Source: Sphingomonadales bacterium
GTDB lineage: Bacteria > Bacteroidota > Bacteroidia > NS11-12g > UBA955
DNA length: 37,589 nt
Direction of reading: 5' to 3'
NCBI GenBank assembly: GCA_016872175.1
Contig: VHBA01000023.1
Span: 1-37,589, forward strand
Under the pieces are notes generated by a model. That model was not told the origin of the DNA and made no database searches. It saw only the letters and a list, made by a program, of their open reading frames with translations. A program made the translations under genes and the position numbers. Position 1 is the first letter of the stretch. Each line of letters opens with the position of its first letter. This document shows, piece after piece, positions 1 to 8,956 of this stretch.

Positions 1-470
1 CGGTCCATGCTTTTCAGCAGTTTTTCATCCCGGCGTATGGCAGCCCAGGCCAGTGCTGAGAGTACTGCACAGGCAAATGGCCAAATACCGTGAATACTGG
101 GATAAGAAGATATATCAGGTGCATCCTGCGACATTTTCAGAAAATCAAAAATCAGAGAACTGAGCAAAACAACAGACATTAATGAAACATAAAGACATAT
201 TTTTTTCTGTAACTCGGTTTTCTTGTAAAGAAAAATGGCGTAGACTGACCCTATTCCCATAGATAACAAAATGAAGAAATTAAGTTTATCGTATGGCTGT
301 CCTCCCGGATCTGCCTGGTTGTAATAGTTTTTTGTAATAAAATGCAGCTCCGAACTTATTTTCTCAGCTTTTGTATTAATAAATTTTGCGAAATTGGGAT
401 TCAGCAGTAGCATCATGGTTGACAGCAGAAAAACCAACAGCAAATACAGGGATTGAATACGTTGAATCAT
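1..470 (-). CDS. DUF4293 family membrane protein, C-terminus cut by window edge
   Basis: This reading frame starts at the ATG at 470 and runs off the left edge of the window, so about 156 residues are visible. The protein opens with MIQRIQSLYLLLVFLLS, a membrane segment, followed by a polar loop of about 40 residues, a second segment near residues 65-80, a third near 90-110 and a fourth near 130-145. The visible end reads RRDEKLLKSMDR. This opening, the four-helix layout and the DE-LL-S-DR ending are typical of DUF4293, a small integral membrane family found in Bacteroidota whose function is unknown. The gene points away from the subtilase at 665, and the 194 bases between them hold both start regions. 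The family call is from recognition of the sequence pattern, not from a search. Confidence 0.8.
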   Translation of the reverse strand, partial: MIQRIQSLYLLLVFLLSTMMLLLNPNFAKFINTKAEKISSELHFITKNYYNQADPGGQPYDKLNFFILLSMGIGSVYAIFLYKKTELQKKICLYVSLMSVVLLSSLIFDFLKMSQDAPDISSYPSIHGIWPFACAVLSALAWAAIRRDEKLLKSMD

Positions 471-631
471 ACTGCGAATATACAGCGTGGCAAGTAGTTT
501 GGAACATAATATTCAGCAGGAAAAGGCAACAATTATGAGGTCGTTTGCGTCTATCTTTAAACAGAAACCTTATTTTTTGAAAATCGAGAAAAACAAAATG
601 CATCAACCCGGATTAGATTGGGTAAAATTCG

Positions 632-639
632 TATTTTTG
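632..639 (+). promoter_or_regulatory. Putative -7 box TATTTTTG upstream of the subtilase gene
   Basis: TATTTTTG fits the Bacteroidota consensus TAnnTTTG exactly and lies 25 bases before the ATG at 665. No TTTG box is seen at the usual 19-21 base spacing, so only the -7 part is supported. The rest of the 471-664 spacer is AT-rich and holds no gene that I can support. Confidence 0.45.
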
Positions 640-664
640 AAAGGATATTTTTTCTAATAAAACC

Positions 665-3600
665 ATGTATATGAACTCCTTCAGGCGTTTCCTATCAAGC
701 ATACTTTTTTGTTTAGGCATATCCCTAACGGCTCAGCACACACCGGTAATCCGTATGAAAACCGGAAATATTGAAATTGGCACTAAGACCGTGGTCCCTG
801 AATCACGAAATAATTTGAATTATTTCACCTCCTTTATCACCTTCTCTGCCATGCCGGGCAATGAACAAAAAGACGCTATCACCAAATCCGGCATAATATT
901 GCTGGAGTATGTGCCTGATTATACCTGGTATGCGGAAATACCATCCAGCATGGCCGGAAAAGACCTTACGTCCTATGGAGTTTTTTGCGTTCAACCCGTT
1001 CAAAATTCATGGAAAACAGAAGTTGAAAAATGGCAGAATGGGGGACCGGATTGGGCCCGTATACCTGCTTTTCCTGGGTGGACAGAAGCAGTTATATCGT
1101 TGAATGGCAATCATCGCTATCAGGAGGTTAAAACCGAATTTGAAAATCTTGGATTTGTGTGCGGAGAATATTTACCAAACTTTAAAACGCTCCGGGTTCG
1201 TTTTCCATTGGAACAATTGCAGCAATTGCTTTCTGTTGAAGGTTTTTACTGGTTAGAACCCATTCCACCTGCTGCAGAAGCACACAATTTCCCCGGAAGG
1301 GTCAATCACAGGGCACTGACGCTCAATTTTGGCAGGCCCGGCGGACGTAATCTATGGGGCAAAGGCATTACCATAGGCGAATGGGATGGCGGAGGTGCAG
1401 GCACACACATTGATTATAATGACAGGGTGATTCTAAAAAACCCTTATGTAGCAGGATCAAATTCCAACCATGCCACCCACGTTTGCGGAACTATAACCGG
1501 TGCGGGTGTTATTGACCCTTATGGCCAGGGCATGGCACCAAAAGCCAACTTATTTAGCTGGGATTTTTATGGCAATATAGCCGCTGAAATGGATACGGCC
1601 TGTTACAGAGACAGCATTGTAATGACCAATAACTCCTACGGCTATGGCTCAGACCCGTGCGCAACAAGAGGAACTTACGATGGCGTAAGCCGCAACCTGG
1701 ATATTTTGGTTACCATGTATCCATACCTAAGCCACCAGTTTAGTTCCGGAAATTCACGGAGTTCAAATTGTGCAACAGGGGGCTATCGAACCATCAACAG
1801 TGGTTTCCAGTCAGCCAAAAACATCATCACCGTAGGTGCTTTACAGTTTAATGACGGGAATAGCACCTTTCACAGCTATGGACCCATGCGCGATGGACGT
1901 ATGAAACCCGATATCTGTGCCATGGGCGTAAATGTTTATTCTACATTGCCCGGAAACACTTACCAAGGTGGCTGGAACGGCACTTCCATGAGCTGCCCGG
2001 GGGCCACAGGAACCATTGCTTTGTTGTATGAGCGCTTCAAACAACTCAACAGCAACAAAAAACCATTGAATCACACCCTCAAAGCCATTGTCTGCAACAC
2101 GGCAGACGATATAGGCAATACAGGCCCCGACTATGCATTTGGCTTTGGCCGAATCAATGCGGTGAGTTCCATGAAGGTAATGGAAGACAAAACCTACAAA
2201 GTAGACAGCGTTACCAATGGCAACAGCCGCACAGATACCGTATATGTAAAGCCCGGCACGGCCCGTTTTCAGGTAATGCTGGTATGGGACGATATGTATG
2301 CGGTTGCTAGTGCATCGCCCTCCCTCATCAACGATCTTGACCTGGAAGTGCAGGACAGTGCGGGTAATGTTTACTCACCATGGACCCTAAATCCCGCTTG
2401 CCACACCTGTCTGCCCATTCGCAAGCGTGACAGCCTGAACAATGCCGAACAGTTTTATTTTGACAATCCCAAATCGGGCAAGTGGGTAATACGCGTTAAA
2501 GGCAAGGCCATCAGCACCACCAACGAGATTTATACCATCACCCATAGCCAGATTGGCAACTTTGTGCGTGTAAGTTACCCTAACGGCAATGAAACCATGG
2601 TTCCTCCTACTTCAACGGCATCACAAACCATTGCCTGGGATGCATATGGTGCTAACGGAACCTATACCATTGAATACAGCGCGGATAGCGGTGTGACCTG
2701 GAATAATATCACTACCGGTCTGGCAGCCTCAAACCGCTACTTTACATGGAACAATGCCCCTGCCAACCTGAATACCAGAAAAGCTTTAATCCGTATTAAA
2801 AATGGCAGCCTTACAGATGTGAGCGACACTACATTTCATATCTTCTACCGCGCCAATCAACCCAATGGCATGACCTGCAGCAGCCAGGTACATTTATACT
2901 GGCCTAAAACCACAGGAGCCGTGTCCTATAGGGTATTGCAAAGTATCAATTCATACATGGAAACCATCGGCACTACCAAGGATACGTTCTTTACGGTGAC
3001 CGGACTGGTGAATGGCCGAACATACTGGTTTTCGCTGGAAGCGATAGGTCCCAATGGCGAAACTGGACCGCGCTGCAATGGCAAGTCCTTTATCCCAACA
3101 GCTACGCCTGTGGCACCTGCCATTACCCGACAACCTGCTTCACAAATTATATGTGCCGGCAACACATTAACCCTTATCAGCAGCGCAACCGGCAGCACAA
3201 GCATGGCAAAACAATGGCAAAGCAGCATTGATAATGGGAAAACCTGGCAGAACATTACCGGCAAAACCGGCGACACACTGGCAATTCCCAACTTCAGCTG
3301 GAACCAGCGCGGGACGCTTTACCGCAACCGCTATGTAAACGCATGTTTGAATCTGGTTTACACACAATCTGCTGTTATTCAGGTAGACACACAGGCAACA
3401 TTCACTTCGCATCCAACAGACGTATGGAAATGTGAAGGAGACTCAGCCATGTGGACCGTTGGCGTAAACTCAGGTTTAAAGCCTGCACTGCAATGGCAAC
3501 GGAGTACCGACAATGGTGCTACATGGTCTGATTTGCCCGGTGACACCCTCAATACACTTAAGCGTAAAAACCTAACCTTTGCCAACAACAATAATCGTTT

Positions 3601-5848
3601 CAGGCTACTGGTAAGTAATTTTTGCAACACCCGAAAACCATCCAATGTAGCCATATTAACGGTAAAATCTCCGCTAAAACTCAGGCTACCGAAAGATACC
3701 ACCATTTGTACAGGAAATGCCCTCACCTTCAATGCCAAAGGCACCGGTGGCGACAGTACACGGTACACTTTCCAATGGCAGGGATTCCCTTCAGGCAATA
3801 GCATTATCGTAAAACCAACTACCAAGACCACTTACCGCATTTCCCTGGATGATCAGTGCACATTTTATGATGCGAAAGACTCTATAACGGTTACTGTCAG
3901 GGCTCCAATTACCCTCAAAGCAGGAAAAGACACTACCATTTGCCTGGGTCGCAGTGTAACGCTGACAGCTGCCCTAAGTGGCGGCTTGCCGACAAGCTAC
4001 AAATACCTTTGGACACCGGGCAACAGCTCGTTGGCCATTTATGCGGTAAGTCCGGCAACTACCACCGACTATACAGTCCGTGCACTGGACGGATGCACAC
4101 CTGATACGCTATACGCCACATTCAAGGTGAGCGTGAGACCGGCTTTGGATATCTCCCTCAATAAAGATACCCTTATCTGTAAAGGCAATGCGGTGGCTTT
4201 GAAAGCCAATGTCTTTGGCGGATTAACTACCACACGCACCGTTACCTGGAATCAGGGTCTGGGCACCGGCCTGAATAAGACCGTTACCCCTGCCACCAAA
4301 ACCACCTACAGTGCCATTCTCAGCGATGGTTGTTCGGTAAAAAATGACACGGCCTTTGTGACCGTAGATGTCAGGGCTGCGCTTGCGCTTAGCCTAAAAC
4401 AGGACACCACTATTTGTGTGGGAAGAAGCACAGCACTTAACGCCACACCTGCCGGTGGATTGAGCACAGGATACACCATCTCATGGAACCAGGGTTTGAG
4501 CAATGGCAACGGACATACCGTAACTCCCAACACCACCACACTTTACCGGGCTGTACTGAGTGACGGATGTACTGTAAAGAATGACACACAGCTGGTTACG
4601 GTTACGGTACGATTACCATTGAACACCGCTTCAAACAACGACACTACCCTTTGCTATGGAAATTCCATCCTGCTGAAAACCAACACTACCGGCGGAAATG
4701 GGCTGTATCAGTACCGCTGGGAAGATGTGTCCAGTCCGGTGGCTTCGCTAGGCAGCAGTGCCACCCTTAATCTCAGCCCAACAAACACCCAGACTGTTCG
4801 GGTAATACTTACCGATGGCTGCACGGTTAAAAGCGATACAGCAACCGTAAAGATTACCGTATTGCCAAACCTTAGTATTACTACATCGCCCGATACTGCC
4901 ATTTGTGCAGGTGAAAATGCCGGTTTAGGCGTGAAAGCAAGCGGAGGAAACGGAAGTTATTTATATACCTGGACAGATTTGTCAGACAACTCCAATGCAG
5001 GGAACAACACAAACATTACTGTTTCGCCGGCAAACACCCGCAGCTACAGAATTTTGGTAACCGATGGATGCACGGTAACCCAACCCCAGCGCAATATTCA
5101 GGTTCAGGTGGTGGCACAACCCATCGCCAATCTTTTTATCCCCAGCACAACAACCTGTAATCCGGGTGTGTACGTCGTGAAAAATGTAAGTTCCTCGTCT
5201 GCAAGGTATCTTATAAATAACAGGCGCTACAGCGGCAGCGACACCACATTGCGTTTTGCTACGGGCAACCATGCAATCAAAATGAGTGCCTTCAACAGCC
5301 TGGGCTGCATGGATACTGTCTCGTATACACTTATTGTAAACCCAAGACCCAAAGCAGGGTTCACGTTCACGCCCTCGGCACCCAGAGAACTACAGCCTGT
5401 AACCTTTACCGATCAAAGCAGTGGCGCAACTTCCTGGGTATGGAACCTGCCGCATGGATTTTTCACTTCACAGCTGCCTTCCGTTTGGGTATCCAATGAT
5501 ACAGGAACCTGGCCCATTCAGCAGATTGTGGGTAATGCGTTTAATTGCTACGACACATTCAACAGCATTGTAAGGGTAGGAATCGGCTACTACCTCCACA
5601 TCCCCAATGCTTTTACTCCTGATGATAATGGGGTAAATGATGTGTGGAAACCATCGCTCAGGGGCGTAAAAACCTACAAACTAAGTGTTTACAACCGTTG
5701 GGGGCAGCTTGTATTTAAAACTGACGATCCAAAACAAGGCTGGACAGGAGACGGAGCGCCACAGGGCACTTACATTGTGGAGGTTGTTCTCATCAATGCT
5801 TATGATGAGCGTGTTGTGGAAAAAGGCACGATCACACTGCTTCGTTAA
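665..5848 (+). CDS. Secreted subtilisin-like (S8) peptidase with Ig-like repeats and CHU_C T9SS C-terminal domain
   Basis: This 1727-residue protein begins with a signal peptide of about 23 residues (charged start, LSSILFCLGISLTAQ). The S8 catalytic domain covers roughly residues 225-500. Its triad is visible: Asp241 in IGEWDGG, His269 in NHATHVCG and Ser441 in NGTSMSCPG. A jelly-roll-like region (VMLVWDD then INDLDLEV) follows, then a fibronectin-III-like domain near 740-830, two Ig-like units with a WQ-S-DNG-TW core, six tandem Ig-like repeats (residues about 1006-1487) and a PKD-like unit. Residues 1646-1727 form a gliding-motility-associated C-terminal domain: IPNAFTPDDNGVND, YNRWGQLVF, then GTYIVEV. 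The family knowledge is that this ending directs export by the type IX system and surface attachment. The expected role is an exported or surface protease, with an unknown substrate. Its last 17 bases overlap the convergent histidine kinase gene. The start at 665 is chosen for the signal peptide; Met3 is an alternative. Confidence 0.93.
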   Translation: MYMNSFRRFLSSILFCLGISLTAQHTPVIRMKTGNIEIGTKTVVPESRNNLNYFTSFITFSAMPGNEQKDAITKSGIILLEYVPDYTWYAEIPSSMAGKDLTSYGVFCVQPVQNSWKTEVEKWQNGGPDWARIPAFPGWTEAVISLNGNHRYQEVKTEFENLGFVCGEYLPNFKTLRVRFPLEQLQQLLSVEGFYWLEPIPPAAEAHNFPGRVNHRALTLNFGRPGGRNLWGKGITIGEWDGGGAGTHIDYNDRVILKNPYVAGSNSNHATHVCGTITGAGVIDPYGQGMAPKANLFSWDFYGNIAAEMDTACYRDSIVMTNNSYGYGSDPCATRGTYDGVSRNLDILVTMYPYLSHQFSSGNSRSSNCATGGYRTINSGFQSAKNIITVGALQFNDGNSTFHSYGPMRDGRMKPDICAMGVNVYSTLPGNTYQGGWNGTSMSCPGATGTIALLYERFKQLNSNKKPLNHTLKAIVCNTADDIGNTGPDYAFGFGRINAVSSMKVMEDKTYKVDSVTNGNSRTDTVYVKPGTARFQVMLVWDDMYAVASASPSLINDLDLEVQDSAGNVYSPWTLNPACHTCLPIRKRDSLNNAEQFYFDNPKSGKWVIRVKGKAISTTNEIYTITHSQIGNFVRVSYPNGNETMVPPTSTASQTIAWDAYGANGTYTIEYSADSGVTWNNITTGLAASNRYFTWNNAPANLNTRKALIRIKNGSLTDVSDTTFHIFYRANQPNGMTCSSQVHLYWPKTTGAVSYRVLQSINSYMETIGTTKDTFFTVTGLVNGRTYWFSLEAIGPNGETGPRCNGKSFIPTATPVAPAITRQPASQIICAGNTLTLISSATGSTSMAKQWQSSIDNGKTWQNITGKTGDTLAIPNFSWNQRGTLYRNRYVNACLNLVYTQSAVIQVDTQATFTSHPTDVWKCEGDSAMWTVGVNSGLKPALQWQRSTDNGATWSDLPGDTLNTLKRKNLTFANNNNRFRLLVSNFCNTRKPSNVAILTVKSPLKLRLPKDTTICTGNALTFNAKGTGGDSTRYTFQWQGFPSGNSIIVKPTTKTTYRISLDDQCTFYDAKDSITVTVRAPITLKAGKDTTICLGRSVTLTAALSGGLPTSYKYLWTPGNSSLAIYAVSPATTTDYTVRALDGCTPDTLYATFKVSVRPALDISLNKDTLICKGNAVALKANVFGGLTTTRTVTWNQGLGTGLNKTVTPATKTTYSAILSDGCSVKNDTAFVTVDVRAALALSLKQDTTICVGRSTALNATPAGGLSTGYTISWNQGLSNGNGHTVTPNTTTLYRAVLSDGCTVKNDTQLVTVTVRLPLNTASNNDTTLCYGNSILLKTNTTGGNGLYQYRWEDVSSPVASLGSSATLNLSPTNTQTVRVILTDGCTVKSDTATVKITVLPNLSITTSPDTAICAGENAGLGVKASGGNGSYLYTWTDLSDNSNAGNNTNITVSPANTRSYRILVTDGCTVTQPQRNIQVQVVAQPIANLFIPSTTTCNPGVYVVKNVSSSSARYLINNRRYSGSDTTLRFATGNHAIKMSAFNSLGCMDTVSYTLIVNPRPKAGFTFTPSAPRELQPVTFTDQSSGATSWVWNLPHGFFTSQLPSVWVSNDTGTWPIQQIVGNAFNCYDTFNSIVRVGIGYYLHIPNAFTPDDNGVNDVWKPSLRGVKTYKLSVYNRWGQLVFKTDDPKQGWTGDGAPQGTYIVEVVLINAYDERVVEKGTITLLR
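3680..5110 (+). repeat. Six tandem Ig-like repeats of about 79 residues in the subtilase
   Basis: The motif DTTIC-G at the head of each unit occurs with small changes at residues 1010, 1088, 1167, 1246, 1325 and 1409, so the period is 78-79 residues and then 84. Each unit continues with a GG turn, a W near the middle and a TTTY-like strand, then DGC, as in Ig/PKD-like units of Bacteroidota surface proteins. The DNA copies have diverged, so this is a protein-level repeat, not a recent DNA duplication. Confidence 0.85.
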
Positions 5849-6986
5849 GCACTACCCGCATGGTGGTACCAACACCGGGCTGACTTTCTTTTACAAAAAT
5901 TTGCCCGCGATGGTAGTCGTTGATGATGCGCTTTGCCAGCGATAAGCCCAACCCCCAGCCACGGCGCTTGGTAGTAAAGCCGGGCTTAAAAACAGATTTA
6001 AAGTGATTGCGGGGTATCCCTTTCCCAGTATCTGTAACATCCAGGGTTATTTTATCTGCTTTTTTGGAAATGATATACTTAAGATTTCCAGCACCTTCCA
6101 TGGCATCAATGCTGTTTTTCGTTAGGTTTTCAATTACCCAATCGAACAGATTAAGGTTCAGCATCACATATACTGGGCCGGAAGACTGTATATCGAAATG
6201 AACCCCTTTACCCGAGCGGGTTTTCATATAGTCTACGGCATGCTGTAAGGTAAGGTTAAGTTCTACCTTTTTCAAGATGGGTTCGGAGCCGATTTTGCTA
6301 AAACGTTCCGTGATAATTTGCAGGCGTCTGATATCCTTACGCATCTCATCTCCTGCATTTTCGGGCATTTCACCCATTTCAATCACATCTACCCACCCCA
6401 TTAAAGATGAAATGGGTGTACCAAGCTGATGGGCGGTTTCCTTGGCAAGACCCACCCACACCTGATTCTCTTCCGCCCTGCGGCTGACGGAAAAAGTAAA
6501 ATATGAGACCAGGATAAACAGCCCCACAACACCCAGCACGATAAAGGGATAATACCGCAGTTGTTTCAGCACACTGCTTTCTCCATAATACACATTGTGC
6601 ACAATCCCCTCGGCTATGGGAATCGGTATAGGCTCATTTTCAGCCGCAAATTGCTGTCTCTTTTCCTCAAGGTAACCAGGCTTTTTTAGTTGAATCTTGT
6701 CAAGATTGATAACTTGCTGGGTAATCTTCCCTTTTTCATCCACCACTATGGCGGGTATCGTAGTGTTGTCCTGAATAAGTTCCAGATAAAATGTAAGGTT
6801 GGCCTCAGCCACCTCAGGGTCTCCACTATATTTTATGGCTTTTGCCCAGGTTGCAATTTTTTTCTTTTCCTCCTGTGCCACTTTTTTAGCCAGTTGCTGG
6901 CTGAAATAAAGTGTGAGCCCTCCAATAAAGACAGCCAGCAACAGCAAAATTATTTTTACAAACTTCTTTATCTCGTAGCTATTCAC
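5832..6986 (-). CDS. Membrane sensor histidine kinase
   Basis: This 384-residue kinase has an N-terminal membrane helix (residues 8-29), an extracytoplasmic domain of about 110 residues, a second helix (145-165), then a dimerization and phosphoacceptor helix with His186 in KETAHQLGTP. The ATP-binding domain shows an N-box with Asn287 and Asn291, a G1 box DTGKG at 319-323 and a G2 box GWGLGL at 343-348. It should autophosphorylate on His186 and pass the phosphate to a response regulator, but no regulator gene lies nearby, so it is an orphan in this window. There is no HAMP domain between the second helix and the H-box. The start is GTG at 6986; no better start is open upstream. It lies 12 bases downstream of the glycosyltransferase gene and is probably cotranscribed with it and recR. 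The 3' end overlaps the convergent subtilase gene. Confidence 0.92.
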   Translation of the reverse strand: MNSYEIKKFVKIILLLLAVFIGGLTLYFSQQLAKKVAQEEKKKIATWAKAIKYSGDPEVAEANLTFYLELIQDNTTIPAIVVDEKGKITQQVINLDKIQLKKPGYLEEKRQQFAAENEPIPIPIAEGIVHNVYYGESSVLKQLRYYPFIVLGVVGLFILVSYFTFSVSRRAEENQVWVGLAKETAHQLGTPISSLMGWVDVIEMGEMPENAGDEMRKDIRRLQIITERFSKIGSEPILKKVELNLTLQHAVDYMKTRSGKGVHFDIQSSGPVYVMLNLNLFDWVIENLTKNSIDAMEGAGNLKYIISKKADKITLDVTDTGKGIPRNHFKSVFKPGFTTKRRGWGLGLSLAKRIINDYHRGQIFVKESQPGVGTTMRVVLNEAV

Positions 6987-6998
6987 GTGAGGTAGTGT

Positions 6999-8951
6999 TT
7001 AGTATATCGTTTGTTTATTTTTCCGAAATATAAAATACCAAATTGTCTGCAAATCAAGATAGACGTGATAATCACGGGCATAGGCCAGATTCACCGCTGT
7101 CTCGAGTTCTTGGTTCGGATAAATCATTGCCGGATAAAGACAACCCTTTTTTATTTTGGGTAAAAATGCTGTATTGGTTCTTCCGTAATAACTCACCCAT
7201 GTTTCACGACCAAAAATGACAGACATCCAGTTTTTCAAGAGCATACGTCCATTCCGGGATAAGGCCAGCAAAGGAGAAATAACCATAATCGCAGCAGCAA
7301 CACCCAAATCCAATATACGCTTTTTTCTCCGTATTTCCAAATTTTCAAGGGTGAAACTGAGATCCAAGGTAAACAATTCCCCCCGCTCATCCTTGCTGTT
7401 ACTGCCAATCACAAACTGGCTGCCCTCAGGAACAATTTTGAAATGAACGTTTTTACCCGAAAGACGGCTCATCACCGCCATAATATTCGCGGAAGCCACA
7501 TCGGCAGCACTGAAGATGACAAGATTCACCTTGAAAATATCGACGACTTCAGCAATTTGTTCCATTCCGCCAGCAAAACCTTCAGGCCTTGATCCATCAG
7601 GCGAAACACGGGTTATAGAATCTATTTTCACCATGCTGCGGGTAAGCAATCCTTCAATGCGACCTGATTCAGCAGTCCCTGCAACCAGCGCAATCCTATA
7701 GGTTCCGGGCGCTGAAAGCTGTGTTTTTCCCGTCCTTAGAAAATAAACTAAAAAGCGCAACAATAAAGGAGCTGCCAAGCTCCAGGCACAACCCAGCAAC
7801 AATATAGCCCGGCTAAACTGCAAGGACTTGGGTAGAAAAGCATAAGCAGAAAAGGTAATTAACGCACCCACAGCTGCTCCCCTGATAATTCTGCGCACCG
7901 AAAGGGGTTTATCGTAGCCACCACTGAGATACATGCAAAACAACACAACCAGTATATACACCGGAATATGCATGGTAAAGTAGGTATCCGGGTAAAATCC
8001 TTTCACGTATTTGTTGTAGTCTTCCCAGTAGCGGGTAATTCCAAAATAACCGGCATAGATCAATAGAAAATCCAGCAGTGGCAAAATTGCCGTGCTTATT
8101 GCTCTGTAGGCCAATGCCAGAAAAGCACGCAAATAAATAGCCAGCTGAATGAAAACATTCAATCGGCCGGCAATACTGCTGCTGTAATGTTTACGGGCAA
8201 ACAATACCATGGCATTATAAAATACCTTTACATAATTTGCACTGCGCTTTTTGGTACTCTCGCCCTTGTAGTGAATGATGGTAGTTTCAGGAAAATAGTA
8301 ATTGCGATAGCCGGCCTGTGTAATCCGATAACTTAAATCAATATCCTCGCCATACATGAAGAAATCTTCATCCAGCAAACCAATTTTTTCCAGTGTTTCA
8401 CTGCGAAGCAACATATAGGCACCACTCAGTACATCAACCTTGTGGATGCTTTGCTCATCCAAAAATTTGAGGTGATATCGGCCAAATGTTTTTGACTTTG
8501 GAAACAAGGCAGACAAACCGGTCATTTTATACAGCGCCACCGCCGGGGAAGGCAATCCCCGCTTACTTTCGGGCAGAAACTGCCCTTTTCCGTCAATCAT
8601 GCGCACACCGAGCCCGCCCGCGTCAGGATGCTCATCCATAAAGACAACGCACTTCTCCAGTGTATCATCCTGCAAAACCGTATCGGGATTGAGCAACAAA
8701 ACATACCTTGAATTACTGCGGCGAATAGCCTGGTTATTGGCTTTGCTGAAACCCAAGTTTTCCTTGTTTTCTATGCACTTTACCTTGGGAAACAGGTCTT
8801 TTACCATGTCCATACTGCCGTCAACACTGTTATTATCAACAACCCATACTTCTGCGTCCAGATTGCGGGTTGCACGCATCACGCTGTGCAGTGCCTGCTC
8901 CAGGAAGTAGCGCACATTGTAGTTGACGATGATGACCGAAAGCTGGTGCAA
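6999..8951 (-). CDS. GT2 glycosyltransferase fused to a degenerate polyprenyl glycosylphosphotransferase-like module
   Basis: The 650-residue protein has two parts. Residues 1-300 are a family 2 glycosyltransferase of the rhamnosyltransferase type: SVIIVNYN, VVDNNSVDGS, ENLGFSKANN, the metal-binding LLNPDT and FMYGEDIDLSYR. The second part has about four membrane helices (near 280-400), a Rossmann-like stretch (near 415-520) and RRKKRILDLGV with a hydrophobic helix near 540. This order matches the PglC/WbaP/WcaJ-type phosphotransferases. The usual catalytic block that follows the helix (PVFF-QER-G then KFRSM) is absent; only a trace of the later motif remains (NWMSVIFGRETWVSYYG), and 110 residues remain after residue 540 where the family usually has nearly twice as many. 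I infer an active sugar transferase with an inactive membrane module that may anchor it or bind a lipid carrier. The start is TTG at 8951, five bases after the recR stop, so translation is probably coupled. Confidence 0.85.
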   Translation of the reverse strand: MHQLSVIIVNYNVRYFLEQALHSVMRATRNLDAEVWVVDNNSVDGSMDMVKDLFPKVKCIENKENLGFSKANNQAIRRSNSRYVLLLNPDTVLQDDTLEKCVVFMDEHPDAGGLGVRMIDGKGQFLPESKRGLPSPAVALYKMTGLSALFPKSKTFGRYHLKFLDEQSIHKVDVLSGAYMLLRSETLEKIGLLDEDFFMYGEDIDLSYRITQAGYRNYYFPETTIIHYKGESTKKRSANYVKVFYNAMVLFARKHYSSSIAGRLNVFIQLAIYLRAFLALAYRAISTAILPLLDFLLIYAGYFGITRYWEDYNKYVKGFYPDTYFTMHIPVYILVVLFCMYLSGGYDKPLSVRRIIRGAAVGALITFSAYAFLPKSLQFSRAILLLGCAWSLAAPLLLRFLVYFLRTGKTQLSAPGTYRIALVAGTAESGRIEGLLTRSMVKIDSITRVSPDGSRPEGFAGGMEQIAEVVDIFKVNLVIFSAADVASANIMAVMSRLSGKNVHFKIVPEGSQFVIGSNSKDERGELFTLDLSFTLENLEIRRKKRILDLGVAAAIMVISPLLALSRNGRMLLKNWMSVIFGRETWVSYYGRTNTAFLPKIKKGCLYPAMIYPNQELETAVNLAYARDYHVYLDLQTIWYFIFRKNKQTIY

Positions 8952-8956
8952 TGTTT

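Noticed and set aside
3379-3831. Minus-strand frames inside the subtilase repeats (for example 150 residues)
   Set aside because: They are antisense shadows of the Ig-like repeat region with no domain and no start context.
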